A stretch of 64,000 nucleotides of DNA from Bordetella pseudohinzii (GTDB lineage Bacteria; Pseudomonadota; Gammaproteobacteria; Burkholderiales; Burkholderiaceae_B): positions 62,001 through 126,000 of the forward strand of contig NZ_JHEP02000002.1 in NCBI RefSeq assembly GCF_000657795.2. Direction: 5' to 3'. Positions 50,629 to 58,744 of the stretch are shown piece after piece (positions within the stretch are counted from its first letter, which is position 1; each line of letters starts with the position of its first letter). Under the pieces are notes generated by a model that was not told the DNA's origin, did no database searches, and worked only from the letters and a program-made list of their open reading frames with translations. The position numbers were made by a program, and so were the translations under genes.

Positions 50629-52314
50629 ATGTCTTCCCTCTTCTCTTCGCTCTATTGGCCCTATCTGGTCGCCGACTACTATCGCGGACTCGAACTCGTG
50701 ACCGCGATAGTCGCGGTGCTGATCATGCTCTCCAGCATCGATGACTTGTTCATCGACCTCTGGTACTGGACCCGCGAGCTATACCGCAAGCTTTTTATCA
50801 AACCCCTCTTCTCACCGCTGACCGAAGCGCAGTTGCTGGAGAAACCGGAGCAGCCGCTGGCCATCATGGTGCCGGCCTGGCTGGAGTACGACGTGATCGC
50901 CTCGATGCTGGAGACCATGGTCTCCACGCTGAACTACAAGAACTACATGATCTTCGCCGGCACCTACCAGAACGACGCCCGCACCATCGAAGAAGTCGAG
51001 CGCATGCGGCGACGCTACCGGCAACTCATCCGCGTGGAGGTGCCGCACGACGGGCCAACCTGCAAGGCCGATTGCCTGAACTGGATCGTGCAAGCCATCT
51101 TCGCGCAAAACGCCAAGCAGCCCGAACCCTTCGCCGGCGTTATCCTGCACGACAGCGAGGACGTGCTGCACCCGCTGGAGATGAAGTACTTCAACTATCT
51201 GCTGCCGCGCATCGACTTCATCCAATTGCCGGTGACGTCGCTGGAGCGCGAGTGGTATGAACTCGTGGCCGGCACCTATATGGACGAATTCGCCGAATGG
51301 CACACCAAGGATCTGGTGGTGCGCGAAAGCCTGTCGCGCATGGTGCCCTCGGCCGGCGTGGGCACCTGCTTTTCCCGCAAGGCCCTGGAAGAGCTGGCCG
51401 CCGAAACCCACAACCAGCCCTTCAATACGGACACGCTGACAGAGGACTACGACATCGGCGCCCGCCTGGCGCAACGCGGCATGAAACAGATCTTCGGCAA
51501 GTTTCCGGTGCAATACGTCACGCGGCGCAGGCCCTGGTTCGGCCTGGGCCATGAGCGCGTGGGTTCGGTCCGGATGCCCATGGCGGTGCGGGAGTATTTT
51601 CCGGACACGTTCAGGACGGCGTATCGCCAGAAAGCGCGCTGGACGCTGGGCATCGGCCTTCAGGGCTGGCAGCAGGTCGGCTGGACAGGCAGTCTGGCCA
51701 ACCGCTATCTGCTGTTCCGCGACCGCAAAGGCCTGTTCACCTCCTTTATCGCCATCATCGCCTACGTCCTGCTGGCGCAGTTCCTGATCTTCATCGGGCT
51801 GAACAAGCTGGGTTGGTGGACGACGCTGTATCCCTCGCTATTCCGCCCGGGCAGCTGGTATACGGCGCTGCTGTGGGCCAATGGCTTTCTGCTGGCCGCG
51901 CGGCTGGGCCAGCGGGCGCTATTCGTGGGCCGGTACTATGGCTGGGAACATGCCCTGCTCTCGGCGCCGCGCATGGTCATCGGCAACTTCATCAATGCCA
52001 TGGCGGCCGCCCGCGCCTGGAAGCTCTTCCTGGGCCACCTGCTCTTCGGCAAGCGCCTGGTCTGGGACAAGACCATGCATGACTTCCCCTCGACCGAACA
52101 GCTGACGCAGCAACGCCAGCGCCTGGGCGATCTCCTGCTGTCCTGGCGCGCCATCGACCAGCACACCCTGGCCCGGGCGCTGGAAAAACAGAAGAAGGAA
52201 AAAAAGCCCTTGGGACAGATCCTCACCGAGGAAGGCTGGCTGGACCGCCCCACGCTGGAAGAAGCCATTTCCTTTCAGCAGTCCGCATCGGGCGAAGCCG
52301 AGGGCAAATCATGA
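50629..52314 (+). CDS. nfrB: NfrB-like family 2 glycosyltransferase with C-terminal MshEN c-di-GMP-binding tail
   Basis: A 561-residue inner-membrane synthase. One hydrophobic segment is near residues 22-45 and further helices lie at about 362-385 and 403-425. The cytoplasmic GT2 core has DSED (175-178), TEDYDIG (271-277) and QKARW (334-338), the D, DxD, TED and QxxRW pattern of processive synthases. Residues about 496-550 contain two repeats of the RLGxxL...L...AL..Q type: RLGDLLLSWRAIDQHTL and PLGQILTEEGWLDRPTL. This is the MshEN pattern that binds c-di-GMP, also found at the C-terminus of E. coli NfrB. It overlaps the nfrA-like gene by ATGA. It should polymerise a sugar across the membrane when c-di-GMP is high. 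Confidence 0.87.
   Translation: MSSLFSSLYWPYLVADYYRGLELVTAIVAVLIMLSSIDDLFIDLWYWTRELYRKLFIKPLFSPLTEAQLLEKPEQPLAIMVPAWLEYDVIASMLETMVSTLNYKNYMIFAGTYQNDARTIEEVERMRRRYRQLIRVEVPHDGPTCKADCLNWIVQAIFAQNAKQPEPFAGVILHDSEDVLHPLEMKYFNYLLPRIDFIQLPVTSLEREWYELVAGTYMDEFAEWHTKDLVVRESLSRMVPSAGVGTCFSRKALEELAAETHNQPFNTDTLTEDYDIGARLAQRGMKQIFGKFPVQYVTRRRPWFGLGHERVGSVRMPMAVREYFPDTFRTAYRQKARWTLGIGLQGWQQVGWTGSLANRYLLFRDRKGLFTSFIAIIAYVLLAQFLIFIGLNKLGWWTTLYPSLFRPGSWYTALLWANGFLLAARLGQRALFVGRYYGWEHALLSAPRMVIGNFINAMAAARAWKLFLGHLLFGKRLVWDKTMHDFPSTEQLTQQRQRLGDLLLSWRAIDQHTLARALEKQKKEKKPLGQILTEEGWLDRPTLEEAISFQQSASGEAEGKS
52120..52275 (+). other. MshEN c-di-GMP-binding module within nfrB
   Basis: Two tandem motifs of about 24 residues encoded at the 3' end of the glycosyltransferase gene, starting at R498 and P528. 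Consensus positions (R/P)LG, hydrophobic pairs, L and the closing Q are kept in both; Trp replaces the usual Gly in the first. In MshE and NfrB such motifs wrap around c-di-GMP. Binding here is inferred from the pattern. Confidence 0.75.
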
Positions 52315-54539
52315 TCCCGCGCGCGCTGATCCTGGCCCTCGCCCTGTGCGGCGGCCTGGCGCTGGCGCAGGAAGCGCCGTTGACGGGAGCCGCCTGGCAG
52401 TATGCCGACCAGGCCTATAAAAGCTATGACGCCGGCAACTACGCCGATGCGCTCACGCAGGTCAACCATGCGCTGAACGCCCGGCCCGACGTGGCGCGCC
52501 TGCAATTGCTCAAGGTCTATACGCTGCAAAAACTGGGCCGCGACCAGGAGGCGCTGGCGGCCGCGCAAGCCGCGGTCGAGCAGGGGCTGGACGACCCCGG
52601 CCTGAAGGCGGCCATCGCCAACCTGAAACCCTCCCCTCCGAAACCCGCCAGCGCGCCCGTGGCCCGCCCCGCGCCCCGCCGCGCCAGTGCCTATGAACGC
52701 GGCTATCCCATCGCCACCAAGGCCTATGCCGACTACAAGCGCGGCGACATGCCCGCGGCCGAGAAAGGCGCTGAACGCGCCTTTCGCACCGATCCCCGGC
52801 AGGGCAATTGGGCCCTGCTATGGCTGGATGCGCTCGTGGCCCAGAACAAGCTGGCCCAGGCCGAAAGCGCCGCAGGCACGGCTCTCGCGCTGGGCGCGCC
52901 CAACCAGGCCGAACTGAAGGCCCGGCGCGACGCCCTGCGGCGCCAGCTCGCGCCGCCGCCTGCGCCGCCCGCCCCGGCCGTCGACGACAGCGCGGCGGCC
53001 TTGGCCTACGCGGCCTATGCGCGCCAGGATTACCCGGAAGCCATCCGCCAGGCCAGACTGGCCCTGGATGCCGATCCGGACAATCCCGAGCGCCAGCGCC
53101 TCTACACCACCGCCCTGGCCTCGGGCGACCGCCAACAGGCCGCCGAGGCCGAGATTCGGCTGAACGATGCCCTGGCCAAGACCCCTGGCGAGGCCACGCT
53201 GCTGCTGCAACGCGCCTATCTGCGCCAGCGCCTGGGCGAGCCCGAACTGGCGCTGGCCGATTTCCGCGCCGCGCAGGCCACCGGCCAGGCGCCGCCCAGC
53301 GTCACCCTGGACCAGGCCTATGCGCTATCGGCGCTGGGCCGCAATCCCGAGGCGGTGGAACAACTCAAGCAGGGCATCGACATGGCCGATGCCGGACAGC
53401 TGCCACTGGACCCGCAACAGCGCTACAACACGCGCAGCGCCATCGCCAATTTGTCGCGCGAATGGGGCGCCTCGCTGTCGGCGGGCTATCGCGGCGCGCG
53501 CCCGGCCAATAGCAGCCTGGGCGGCGCGGCCATCAGCACCCCGGGCGATGCCGTTTTCAGCACCGCCGAGGTCTTCTGGCGCCCGCCACAGACCAACAAC
53601 CGCTACGGCATGCTCGAAGCCTATGCGCGGCTGTCCAATACCCTATACGACGAGGGCAGCACCTTTGAATCCGTGAAATTCGTCGATCCCTGCACCGGCG
53701 AAGTCACCGACGATTCGCGCGCGCGCAGCGAGCGCGTACAGAACACGCGCACCGTCACCGGTTGGCCCAGCACCATAGGGGCGCTCGGCCTGCGCTATCT
53801 GCTGGCCGACACCGGCCTGACCTTCGGCCTGGAGCGGCGGTTTTTCCTGGGCTCGGCCACCCGCCAGGGCACGCTCTACCCTCAGTCGTCGCTGGTGCAA
53901 TGCGGCATCCAGCGCGGCTTTGACCAGCCGCGCGGCATCAACACCGTGACCCGCTACCGGCTCGACAGCGACGCCGGCGGCTGGATGGGTTATATGACCT
54001 ATGGCTACTACCATGGCCGCGACCTGCGCACCGACGTGCCAAGCTGGCTCACCGTGGAAGGCTATTCGCAGCTGGGCTATACCTGGGACAGCAACGACGC
54101 CCGCTTTGACGTCAAGAGCGTGGACCGCAAGGGCAACACCACCGGCACGGTGGCCAGCTCCGATGGCAAGCTCACGCGCGACCAGGCCTTCGCCACCGCC
54201 GAATTGCGCGTCGGGCGCAGTTTCCGCCTGGACCAGATCAGCAACAACCTGGTGATCTTTCCCCATGTGGTGGTGGGCGCGGACTGGCTATGGCAGAAAA
54301 ACCGCGCAAGCGGCGTGAGCTACCCGCCCGCCACCATCGACTATGCGCTTTCGGACAACGGCCGCAGCTGGTCGCTCGGCGTTGGCCCGGGCTTGAATCT
54401 TCGCTATTGGTTTCGCGAAGACCACTACAACGCGCCGCGCTCGTATTTCGACTGGTCGGTGCAATACCGCACGCCGCTGGGCGGCGGCGCGACCGAGCGC
54501 GCCAAGGGCCTGTTCATGAGCATGACGCTCTACTACTGA
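52311..54539 (+). CDS. nfrA: NfrA-like TPR and outer-membrane export protein
   Basis: A 742-residue protein with a signal peptide (to about LALAQ, residue 20) and TPR-like helical repeats up to about residue 390 (for example YKSYDAGNYADALTQVNHAL). The C-terminal half (about 400-742) resembles the NfrA_C domain, with alternating aromatic strands and a last residue pattern SMTLYY typical of outer-membrane beta-barrels. E. coli NfrA is the outer-membrane part of the N4 phage receptor and exports the NfrB-made polymer. It is translationally coupled to the synthase. The 3' end is four bases from a convergent DUF4434-type gene. Confidence 0.82.
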   Translation: MIPRALILALALCGGLALAQEAPLTGAAWQYADQAYKSYDAGNYADALTQVNHALNARPDVARLQLLKVYTLQKLGRDQEALAAAQAAVEQGLDDPGLKAAIANLKPSPPKPASAPVARPAPRRASAYERGYPIATKAYADYKRGDMPAAEKGAERAFRTDPRQGNWALLWLDALVAQNKLAQAESAAGTALALGAPNQAELKARRDALRRQLAPPPAPPAPAVDDSAAALAYAAYARQDYPEAIRQARLALDADPDNPERQRLYTTALASGDRQQAAEAEIRLNDALAKTPGEATLLLQRAYLRQRLGEPELALADFRAAQATGQAPPSVTLDQAYALSALGRNPEAVEQLKQGIDMADAGQLPLDPQQRYNTRSAIANLSREWGASLSAGYRGARPANSSLGGAAISTPGDAVFSTAEVFWRPPQTNNRYGMLEAYARLSNTLYDEGSTFESVKFVDPCTGEVTDDSRARSERVQNTRTVTGWPSTIGALGLRYLLADTGLTFGLERRFFLGSATRQGTLYPQSSLVQCGIQRGFDQPRGINTVTRYRLDSDAGGWMGYMTYGYYHGRDLRTDVPSWLTVEGYSQLGYTWDSNDARFDVKSVDRKGNTTGTVASSDGKLTRDQAFATAELRVGRSFRLDQISNNLVIFPHVVVGADWLWQKNRASGVSYPPATIDYALSDNGRSWSLGVGPGLNLRYWFREDHYNAPRSYFDWSVQYRTPLGGGATERAKGLFMSMTLYY

Positions 54540-54543
54540 GGGC

Positions 54544-55545
54544 TCAGAACCGCGCCTGGCGCCAGGCGCGCCGCAAGGCCCGGGCCCGCTCCTCGGCGCC
54601 TGTGAGCCAGGGCTCGACCGCGAAGGCCAGCGTATGCGCCGCGCCGGTCTGCCCGGCCCATTCCAGTTGACGGCGCACACGCTCCCAATCGGCCGGCTGG
54701 GCCCGGAACTCCGAACCGTCATTCTTGGCCGTGGGCAGCTGCTCGAAGAGCTCGACAATCACATCGAAGACGGCCTCGCGCTGGCGCAAGCCGGCCAGCA
54801 GCGGCGCTATCCTGGCGAGATTCTGCATCCCGGCCACCCCCACGCCATCCTGCACCATGGGCCGCAGCGCCGCTCGCGACAAAAGCGTCTCCCATACGGC
54901 CAGCAAGGTCGTGGCGCTAGGCAGCTGGCTGAAATAGGTCGAAATCGCCGGCACCTGGCCGGTGACGCCCTGCGCCGCCTCCGAGATCGCCCCCAGCCAG
55001 TCGGCCAGCATGGCGCGGCGCGCCGGATCGGCCCAGGAATACTGCTCGATCTCGTAAGGGATGTACCAGCCGCCGAAGCGGCGGCGCAAAGGCCAGGGCG
55101 CGCTGTTCAGATAGCCGATGGCCGCCTCCCGGCTGCGCTGGAAAAACGCCGCCAGCGCGGCAGGATCGGGGGTCTTGATGGCCTCCCACCAGCCATGATC
55201 GAAGGGCAGGCCCACGCGCACATTCAGGCCGCGCGCCGACGCGGTATCGAAGATAGTCTCCATCACCGCGTCGGGCACCTGCCAGGCGGGCGCCGTGCCG
55301 CCGGACACCCCCGTCCATTGCAGCACCACCTCGCGGCAGCCGAGCGCGCGCATCTCGCCCATCAGGCGGCGCCACCGCGTGCGCGACCACGCCAGATGGC
55401 TGTGCCAGATCTGCACGAAACTGCCATCGAGCGCGGGCGGACGCGGCGCGCATCCGGCCAAGGCCAGCGCCAGCGGCGCGGCCAGCCCCCAACGCAGCAT
55501 GCGCCGGCGCAAGGGAGAATCGGCTACTATCGCATCCGGCTTCAT
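54544..55545 (-). CDS. DUF4434-type lipoprotein of the Nfr-like locus
   Basis: A 333-residue protein. The N-terminus RRRMLRWGLAAPLALALAGC carries a lipobox (LAGC) and a twin-arginine-like stretch. FVQIWHSHLAWSRTRWRRLM, LPFDHGWWEAI, WYIPYEIEQYSW and the STYFSQLPS region look like a TIM-barrel glycoside-hydrolase-like DUF4434 domain. From memory, E. coli YbcH, encoded beside nfrAB, is of this type. A role in trimming or modifying the polymer is inference. It runs convergently to nfrA, unlike a simple operon member. Confidence 0.7.
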   Translation of the reverse strand: MKPDAIVADSPLRRRMLRWGLAAPLALALAGCAPRPPALDGSFVQIWHSHLAWSRTRWRRLMGEMRALGCREVVLQWTGVSGGTAPAWQVPDAVMETIFDTASARGLNVRVGLPFDHGWWEAIKTPDPAALAAFFQRSREAAIGYLNSAPWPLRRRFGGWYIPYEIEQYSWADPARRAMLADWLGAISEAAQGVTGQVPAISTYFSQLPSATTLLAVWETLLSRAALRPMVQDGVGVAGMQNLARIAPLLAGLRQREAVFDVIVELFEQLPTAKNDGSEFRAQPADWERVRRQLEWAGQTGAAHTLAFAVEPWLTGAEERARALRRAWRQARF

Positions 55546-55820
55546 GGCCTCTCCATCGGCCTGCCCGAATGGCCGATTTGACGATTATGCCCGCCCCGGC
55601 GCCCGCCGGCATCCCTGGCCCCCCGGTCCGCATTGTTCGATCCGGCCAACCAGTGCTGGCGGCCACGGCGTCTTTATCCTGGCATCTTTCCCCCGCACAA
55701 TATCCCTAACCCCAAGGGCCCCCCGCGCTGTGCGCAGCTGCTGCGCTTCCTGGCCCACCCCCCGGTTTTCATCTCATCCATCCGTTCCGCGCCGCCTTGG
55801 CCGCGGGAATCGAGAGACTC

Positions 55821-57002
55821 ATGCTATTACCCATCGTGCTGCTGTCGGCGGCCGGATTCACGATTCTGACCACCGAATTCCTCATCATCGGCCTGCTGCC
55901 GCCCATGGCGCGAGAGCTGCAGGTCAGCGTCTCGCAGGCGGGCCTGCTGGTGTCGCTGTTTGCCTTCACGGTGGCCAGCACCGGCCCCTTCCTGACCGCG
56001 CTGGCGGCCAATATCGAGCGCAAGCGCCTGTTCATCGGCGTGCTCATCCTGTTTGGCCTGTCCAATGTGCTTGCCGCCCTGGCGCCCAATATCTGGATCA
56101 TGGCCATCGCGCGCTTCGTCCCCGCCCTGGCCTTGCCGGTGTTCTGGTCGCTGGCCAGCGCCACGGCGGTCGAACTGGTCGGTCCCGCCCATGCCGGACG
56201 CGCCATCTCCATGGTGGCCTTCGGCATCGTCGCGGCCACGGTGTTCGGCATCCCCATCGGCGTGCTGATCTCCGATGCCTTCGGCTGGCGCGCCGCCTTC
56301 GGCGCGCTGGCGGCGGTGTCCTTCGCCAAGGCCGTTCTGCTGGCCCTGTGCTTTCCGGCCATCCGCGTGGCCGGCGAAGGCCTGCGTTTCAGCTCCCAGC
56401 TGCGCATCGTGCGCGACCCCATGGTGATCGGCCACGTCCTGCTCTCGCTGCTGATCTTCACCGGCATGTTCACCGCCTACACCTATCTGGCCGACATGCT
56501 GGAGCGCCTGGGCGGCTTTGACGGGCGCATCGTGGGCTGGAGCATGATGGGCTTTGGCGCCATCGGCATCATCGGCAATAGCCTGGGCGGCCGCCTGGTC
56601 GACAAAAGCCCGCTGGGCGCGACGACCCTGTTCACCACGCTGATGGCGGCCAGTCTGTCGGTCGTCACCCTCGTCATGCAGGTCCCCCTCACGCTGGCCC
56701 TGACGCTGGGCGCCTGGGGCATCGCCCAATCCGCGCTCTTCATCGTCTGCCATGTGCGCGTCATGAAGTCCGCGCCGCAGGCCCCGGCCTTTGCGGCCTC
56801 GCTGAACATCTCGGGCGCCAACATCGGCATCGGCCTGGGCGCCGTGGTGGGCGGCGACGTCATTGACCAGCTGGGCCTGCGCGCCCTGGGCTGGTCCTCG
56901 GCGCTGATCCTGGTGGCGGCCCTGGCGCTGGCCATCGGCCTGATGGCGCGCACGCGCCGCCGCCGGCAGACGGCCGCCGTCTGCGACGGCGTGGCCGGCT
57001 AG
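55821..57002 (+). CDS. MFS transporter (DHA1/AraJ-like)
   Basis: A 393-residue permease with twelve predicted helices. It begins MLLPIVLLSAAGFTILTTEF; the motif A-like loop is AANIERKRLF, and AISMVAFGIVAATVFGIPIG is the helix-5 motif of drug:H+ antiporters. The ATG at 55,821 is chosen over an in-frame TTG at 55,797. It probably exports small compounds; the substrate is unknown. It stands alone upstream of ssrA. Confidence 0.86.
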   Translation: MLLPIVLLSAAGFTILTTEFLIIGLLPPMARELQVSVSQAGLLVSLFAFTVASTGPFLTALAANIERKRLFIGVLILFGLSNVLAALAPNIWIMAIARFVPALALPVFWSLASATAVELVGPAHAGRAISMVAFGIVAATVFGIPIGVLISDAFGWRAAFGALAAVSFAKAVLLALCFPAIRVAGEGLRFSSQLRIVRDPMVIGHVLLSLLIFTGMFTAYTYLADMLERLGGFDGRIVGWSMMGFGAIGIIGNSLGGRLVDKSPLGATTLFTTLMAASLSVVTLVMQVPLTLALTLGAWGIAQSALFIVCHVRVMKSAPQAPAFAASLNISGANIGIGLGAVVGGDVIDQLGLRALGWSSALILVAALALAIGLMARTRRRRQTAAVCDGVAG

Positions 57003-57073
57003 GCGCCCCGGATCGCGGCCCTCCAGTCCCGTCCCTCCCCCCTTGAAATCCGGCACCCAGCCCCTATTTGACG

Positions 57074-57079
57074 TACAAT
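57074..57079 (+). promoter_or_regulatory. Candidate -10 box of ssrA
   Basis: TACAAT lies 13 bases before the mature tmRNA 5' end. The only nearby -35-like sequences are TTGACG directly adjacent (57,068-57,073) and TTGAAA (57,043-57,048) at 25 bases, so the -35 is not canonical. Confidence 0.45.
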
Positions 57080-57092
57080 ACGAAGTTCCCTA

Positions 57093-57481
57093 GGGGCCGA
57101 TCCGGATTCGACGTGGGTCATGAAACAGCTCAGGGCATGCCGAGCACCAGTAAGCTCGTAAATCCACTGGAAACAAACAAACGCCAACGACGAGCGTTTC
57201 GCTCTCGCCGCTTAAGCGGTGAGCCGTTGCACTGATCTGTCCTTGGGTCAGGTGGAGGAAGGCAACTTCCTAGGGGGGCAACCCTCGAACCACAGCAACG
57301 TTATTCACAAGGAATCGGTCTGCGCTGGGGTCACACGGCTCAGATTTAAATTACGTGAATCGCCTCGGTCCGGCCCGTTGATCGGCTAAGTCCGGGGTTA
57401 AATCCAAATAGATCGACTAAGCATGTAGAACTGACTGCGGAGGGCTTGCGGACGGGGGTTCAATTCCCCCCGGCTCCACCA
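57093..57481 (+). ncRNA. ssrA: Transfer-messenger RNA
   Basis: A one-piece tmRNA of about 389 bases. The mature 5' end GGGGCCGATCCGGATTCGACG pairs through its acceptor stem with the 3' end CGGCTCCACCA, and GGGGTTCAATTCCCCC forms the T-arm. The internal frame (57,183-57,215) encodes the tag ANDERFALAA followed by TAA, as in Bordetella relatives. tmRNA rescues stalled ribosomes and marks the unfinished protein for proteolysis. Confidence 0.97.
57183..57215 (+). other. tmRNA tag reading frame (ANDERFALAA)
   Basis: Ten codons from GCC to GCT followed by TAA inside ssrA. The ALAA end is the ClpXP/ClpAP degradation signal. Confidence 0.95.
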
Positions 57482-57513
57482 AATTCTCTAGCAATATCAA
57501 GTACTTAATAATA

Positions 57514-57541
57514 AGCCAGCTTAAAAAGCTGGCTTTTTTTT
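57514..57541 (+). terminator. Terminator of ssrA
   Basis: AGCCAGCT/AGCTGGCT stem with a TAAAA loop (57,514-57,534), followed by a run of T to 57,541. Confidence 0.92.
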
Positions 57542-57732
57542 GGCGCCCCGGAAAGTTGACCATCCCAGAGCGCCCATCAGCCGCACAGACCTTCATACCC
57601 TGCTCTCCAATTGCCAGGCAATGCCGGCGACGCCCAAACCAATGGACGCCAGCCTGCCGTCTTGTTCGATTCAAAACAATTTATTATTAAGTTATTTTGT
57701 GTTACAACAATGACTGATCAATTGGACTCAAA

Positions 57733-58263
57733 ATGGCAACAAAGCGCTCGCTGAATAAGTGCGGAAAATGCAAGAGCACGTGGTATCCAAAGGGGAAAAA
57801 TCTCTCTACACGATGTCCCACATGCGGTGATCCCGACGTCAAGTATGCTGGGATGGGTTTGCTCGGAAAAATACTGACCACAGCAGTGGTTTTATCGGCC
57901 CTAGCCGCTTTTTCCGGTGGAAAACAATCCTCGCCGCCCTCTTCGCACCTGGAGCCACAGGGGCGGCCCACGGCGCCTACCGCTGCCCCGGGCGCTCCAG
58001 CTCAATATGCTCCCAATCTTATTCCGGGCCCGGTCGAGTATCGGACACCCCAGGTAAATACCTCCGGACAAGGCGGCATGAGGCTATCTCAGACCTTAGC
58101 GCCGGTTCCCACTCCGGCCCTCAAGACAACGGAGGGAGACAGAACCTATTCTCGGGAAGAAATAGAACGACTAGAGCAGGCCAAACAATACTCTGGGGAC
58201 GACCCGATTATTCGTAGACGCCTTGGCCTGCCCTCCAAGGACACGGGAAAACTTATCCCTTAA
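57733..58263 (+). CDS. Unknown zinc-ribbon / single-span membrane protein
   Basis: A 176-residue protein I do not recognise. It starts with a small zinc ribbon (C10-x2-C13 and C28-x2-C31, in NKCGKCKSTW and TRCPTCGDPD), then one membrane helix (about 40-60). A Pro/Ala-rich low-complexity stretch and a charged tail (YSREEIERLEQAKQYSGDDP) follow. With a cytosolic ribbon the tail would be outside the membrane. It is the first of three same-strand genes downstream of ssrA that share lower GC and use A/T-ending codons such as AAA, TTA and ATA far more than the neighbours, which suggests transfer. Confidence 0.68.
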   Translation: MATKRSLNKCGKCKSTWYPKGKNLSTRCPTCGDPDVKYAGMGLLGKILTTAVVLSALAAFSGGKQSSPPSSHLEPQGRPTAPTAAPGAPAQYAPNLIPGPVEYRTPQVNTSGQGGMRLSQTLAPVPTPALKTTEGDRTYSREEIERLEQAKQYSGDDPIIRRRLGLPSKDTGKLIP

Positions 58264-58302
58264 GAAGGAAAAAGGACTCGCGTCACGGAGCTATGGATTC
58301 TC

Positions 58303-58716
58303 ATGGTTAATGCCATTTCGTGGATTTTCACCCTTTCTCTGTGCCTGATCGTAATCAGCCGTGCAGGCAATCTTCCAGGCATGCTAGTCGCAGGTTACTG
58401 CGTCTTGGCGTTGCTTCTCCGCTGGTGGATCATGCGGCGAATCACTGCGGTGAACCTACAGAACCAACATAACGCCAGAGTGTTCTCTCTCACGCAAAAA
58501 TATGGTGATGCACGCATCGTCGAAGCCATCATTCAAGGAAAAATATGGAAGGGTGCTACTTCCGAGATGCTCCGGGACTCCTGGGGTCCTCCCGACGACC
58601 TTAAACGCGGGGGAGACGAGGACACATGGTGCTACGGCCGTGTCGGCACGAACCGGTATCGACACCGTGTCATCGTCAAAGCCCAAGCGGTTAAAACGTG
58701 GACAAACAAGAACTGA
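58303..58716 (+). CDS. Unknown two-helix membrane protein with a WGxP tail domain
   Basis: A 137-residue protein with two N-terminal hydrophobic helices (about 5-20 and 26-44) and a basic turn WWIMRRIT. A soluble C-terminal part contains KIWKGATSEMLRDSWGPPDD and DTWCYGR. The G-x-T...W/G-x-P...W-x-YG arrangement is like the SmpA/BamE-type fold seen in many small envelope proteins, but I cannot assign a family. It lies 39 bases after the zinc-ribbon gene and 28 bases before the J-domain gene, so it is likely in one operon with them. Confidence 0.65.
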   Translation: MVNAISWIFTLSLCLIVISRAGNLPGMLVAGYCVLALLLRWWIMRRITAVNLQNQHNARVFSLTQKYGDARIVEAIIQGKIWKGATSEMLRDSWGPPDDLKRGGDEDTWCYGRVGTNRYRHRVIVKAQAVKTWTNKN

Positions 58717-58744
58717 GCAGTTCCGAACCGGCCTTGTCTAACCG

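Noticed and set aside
57417-57674. Minus-strand open frame of 85 codons overlapping the tmRNA 3' end
   Set aside because: It reads antisense through the tmRNA T-arm (the VEPGGIEPPS-type spurious peptide) and across the ssrA terminator.
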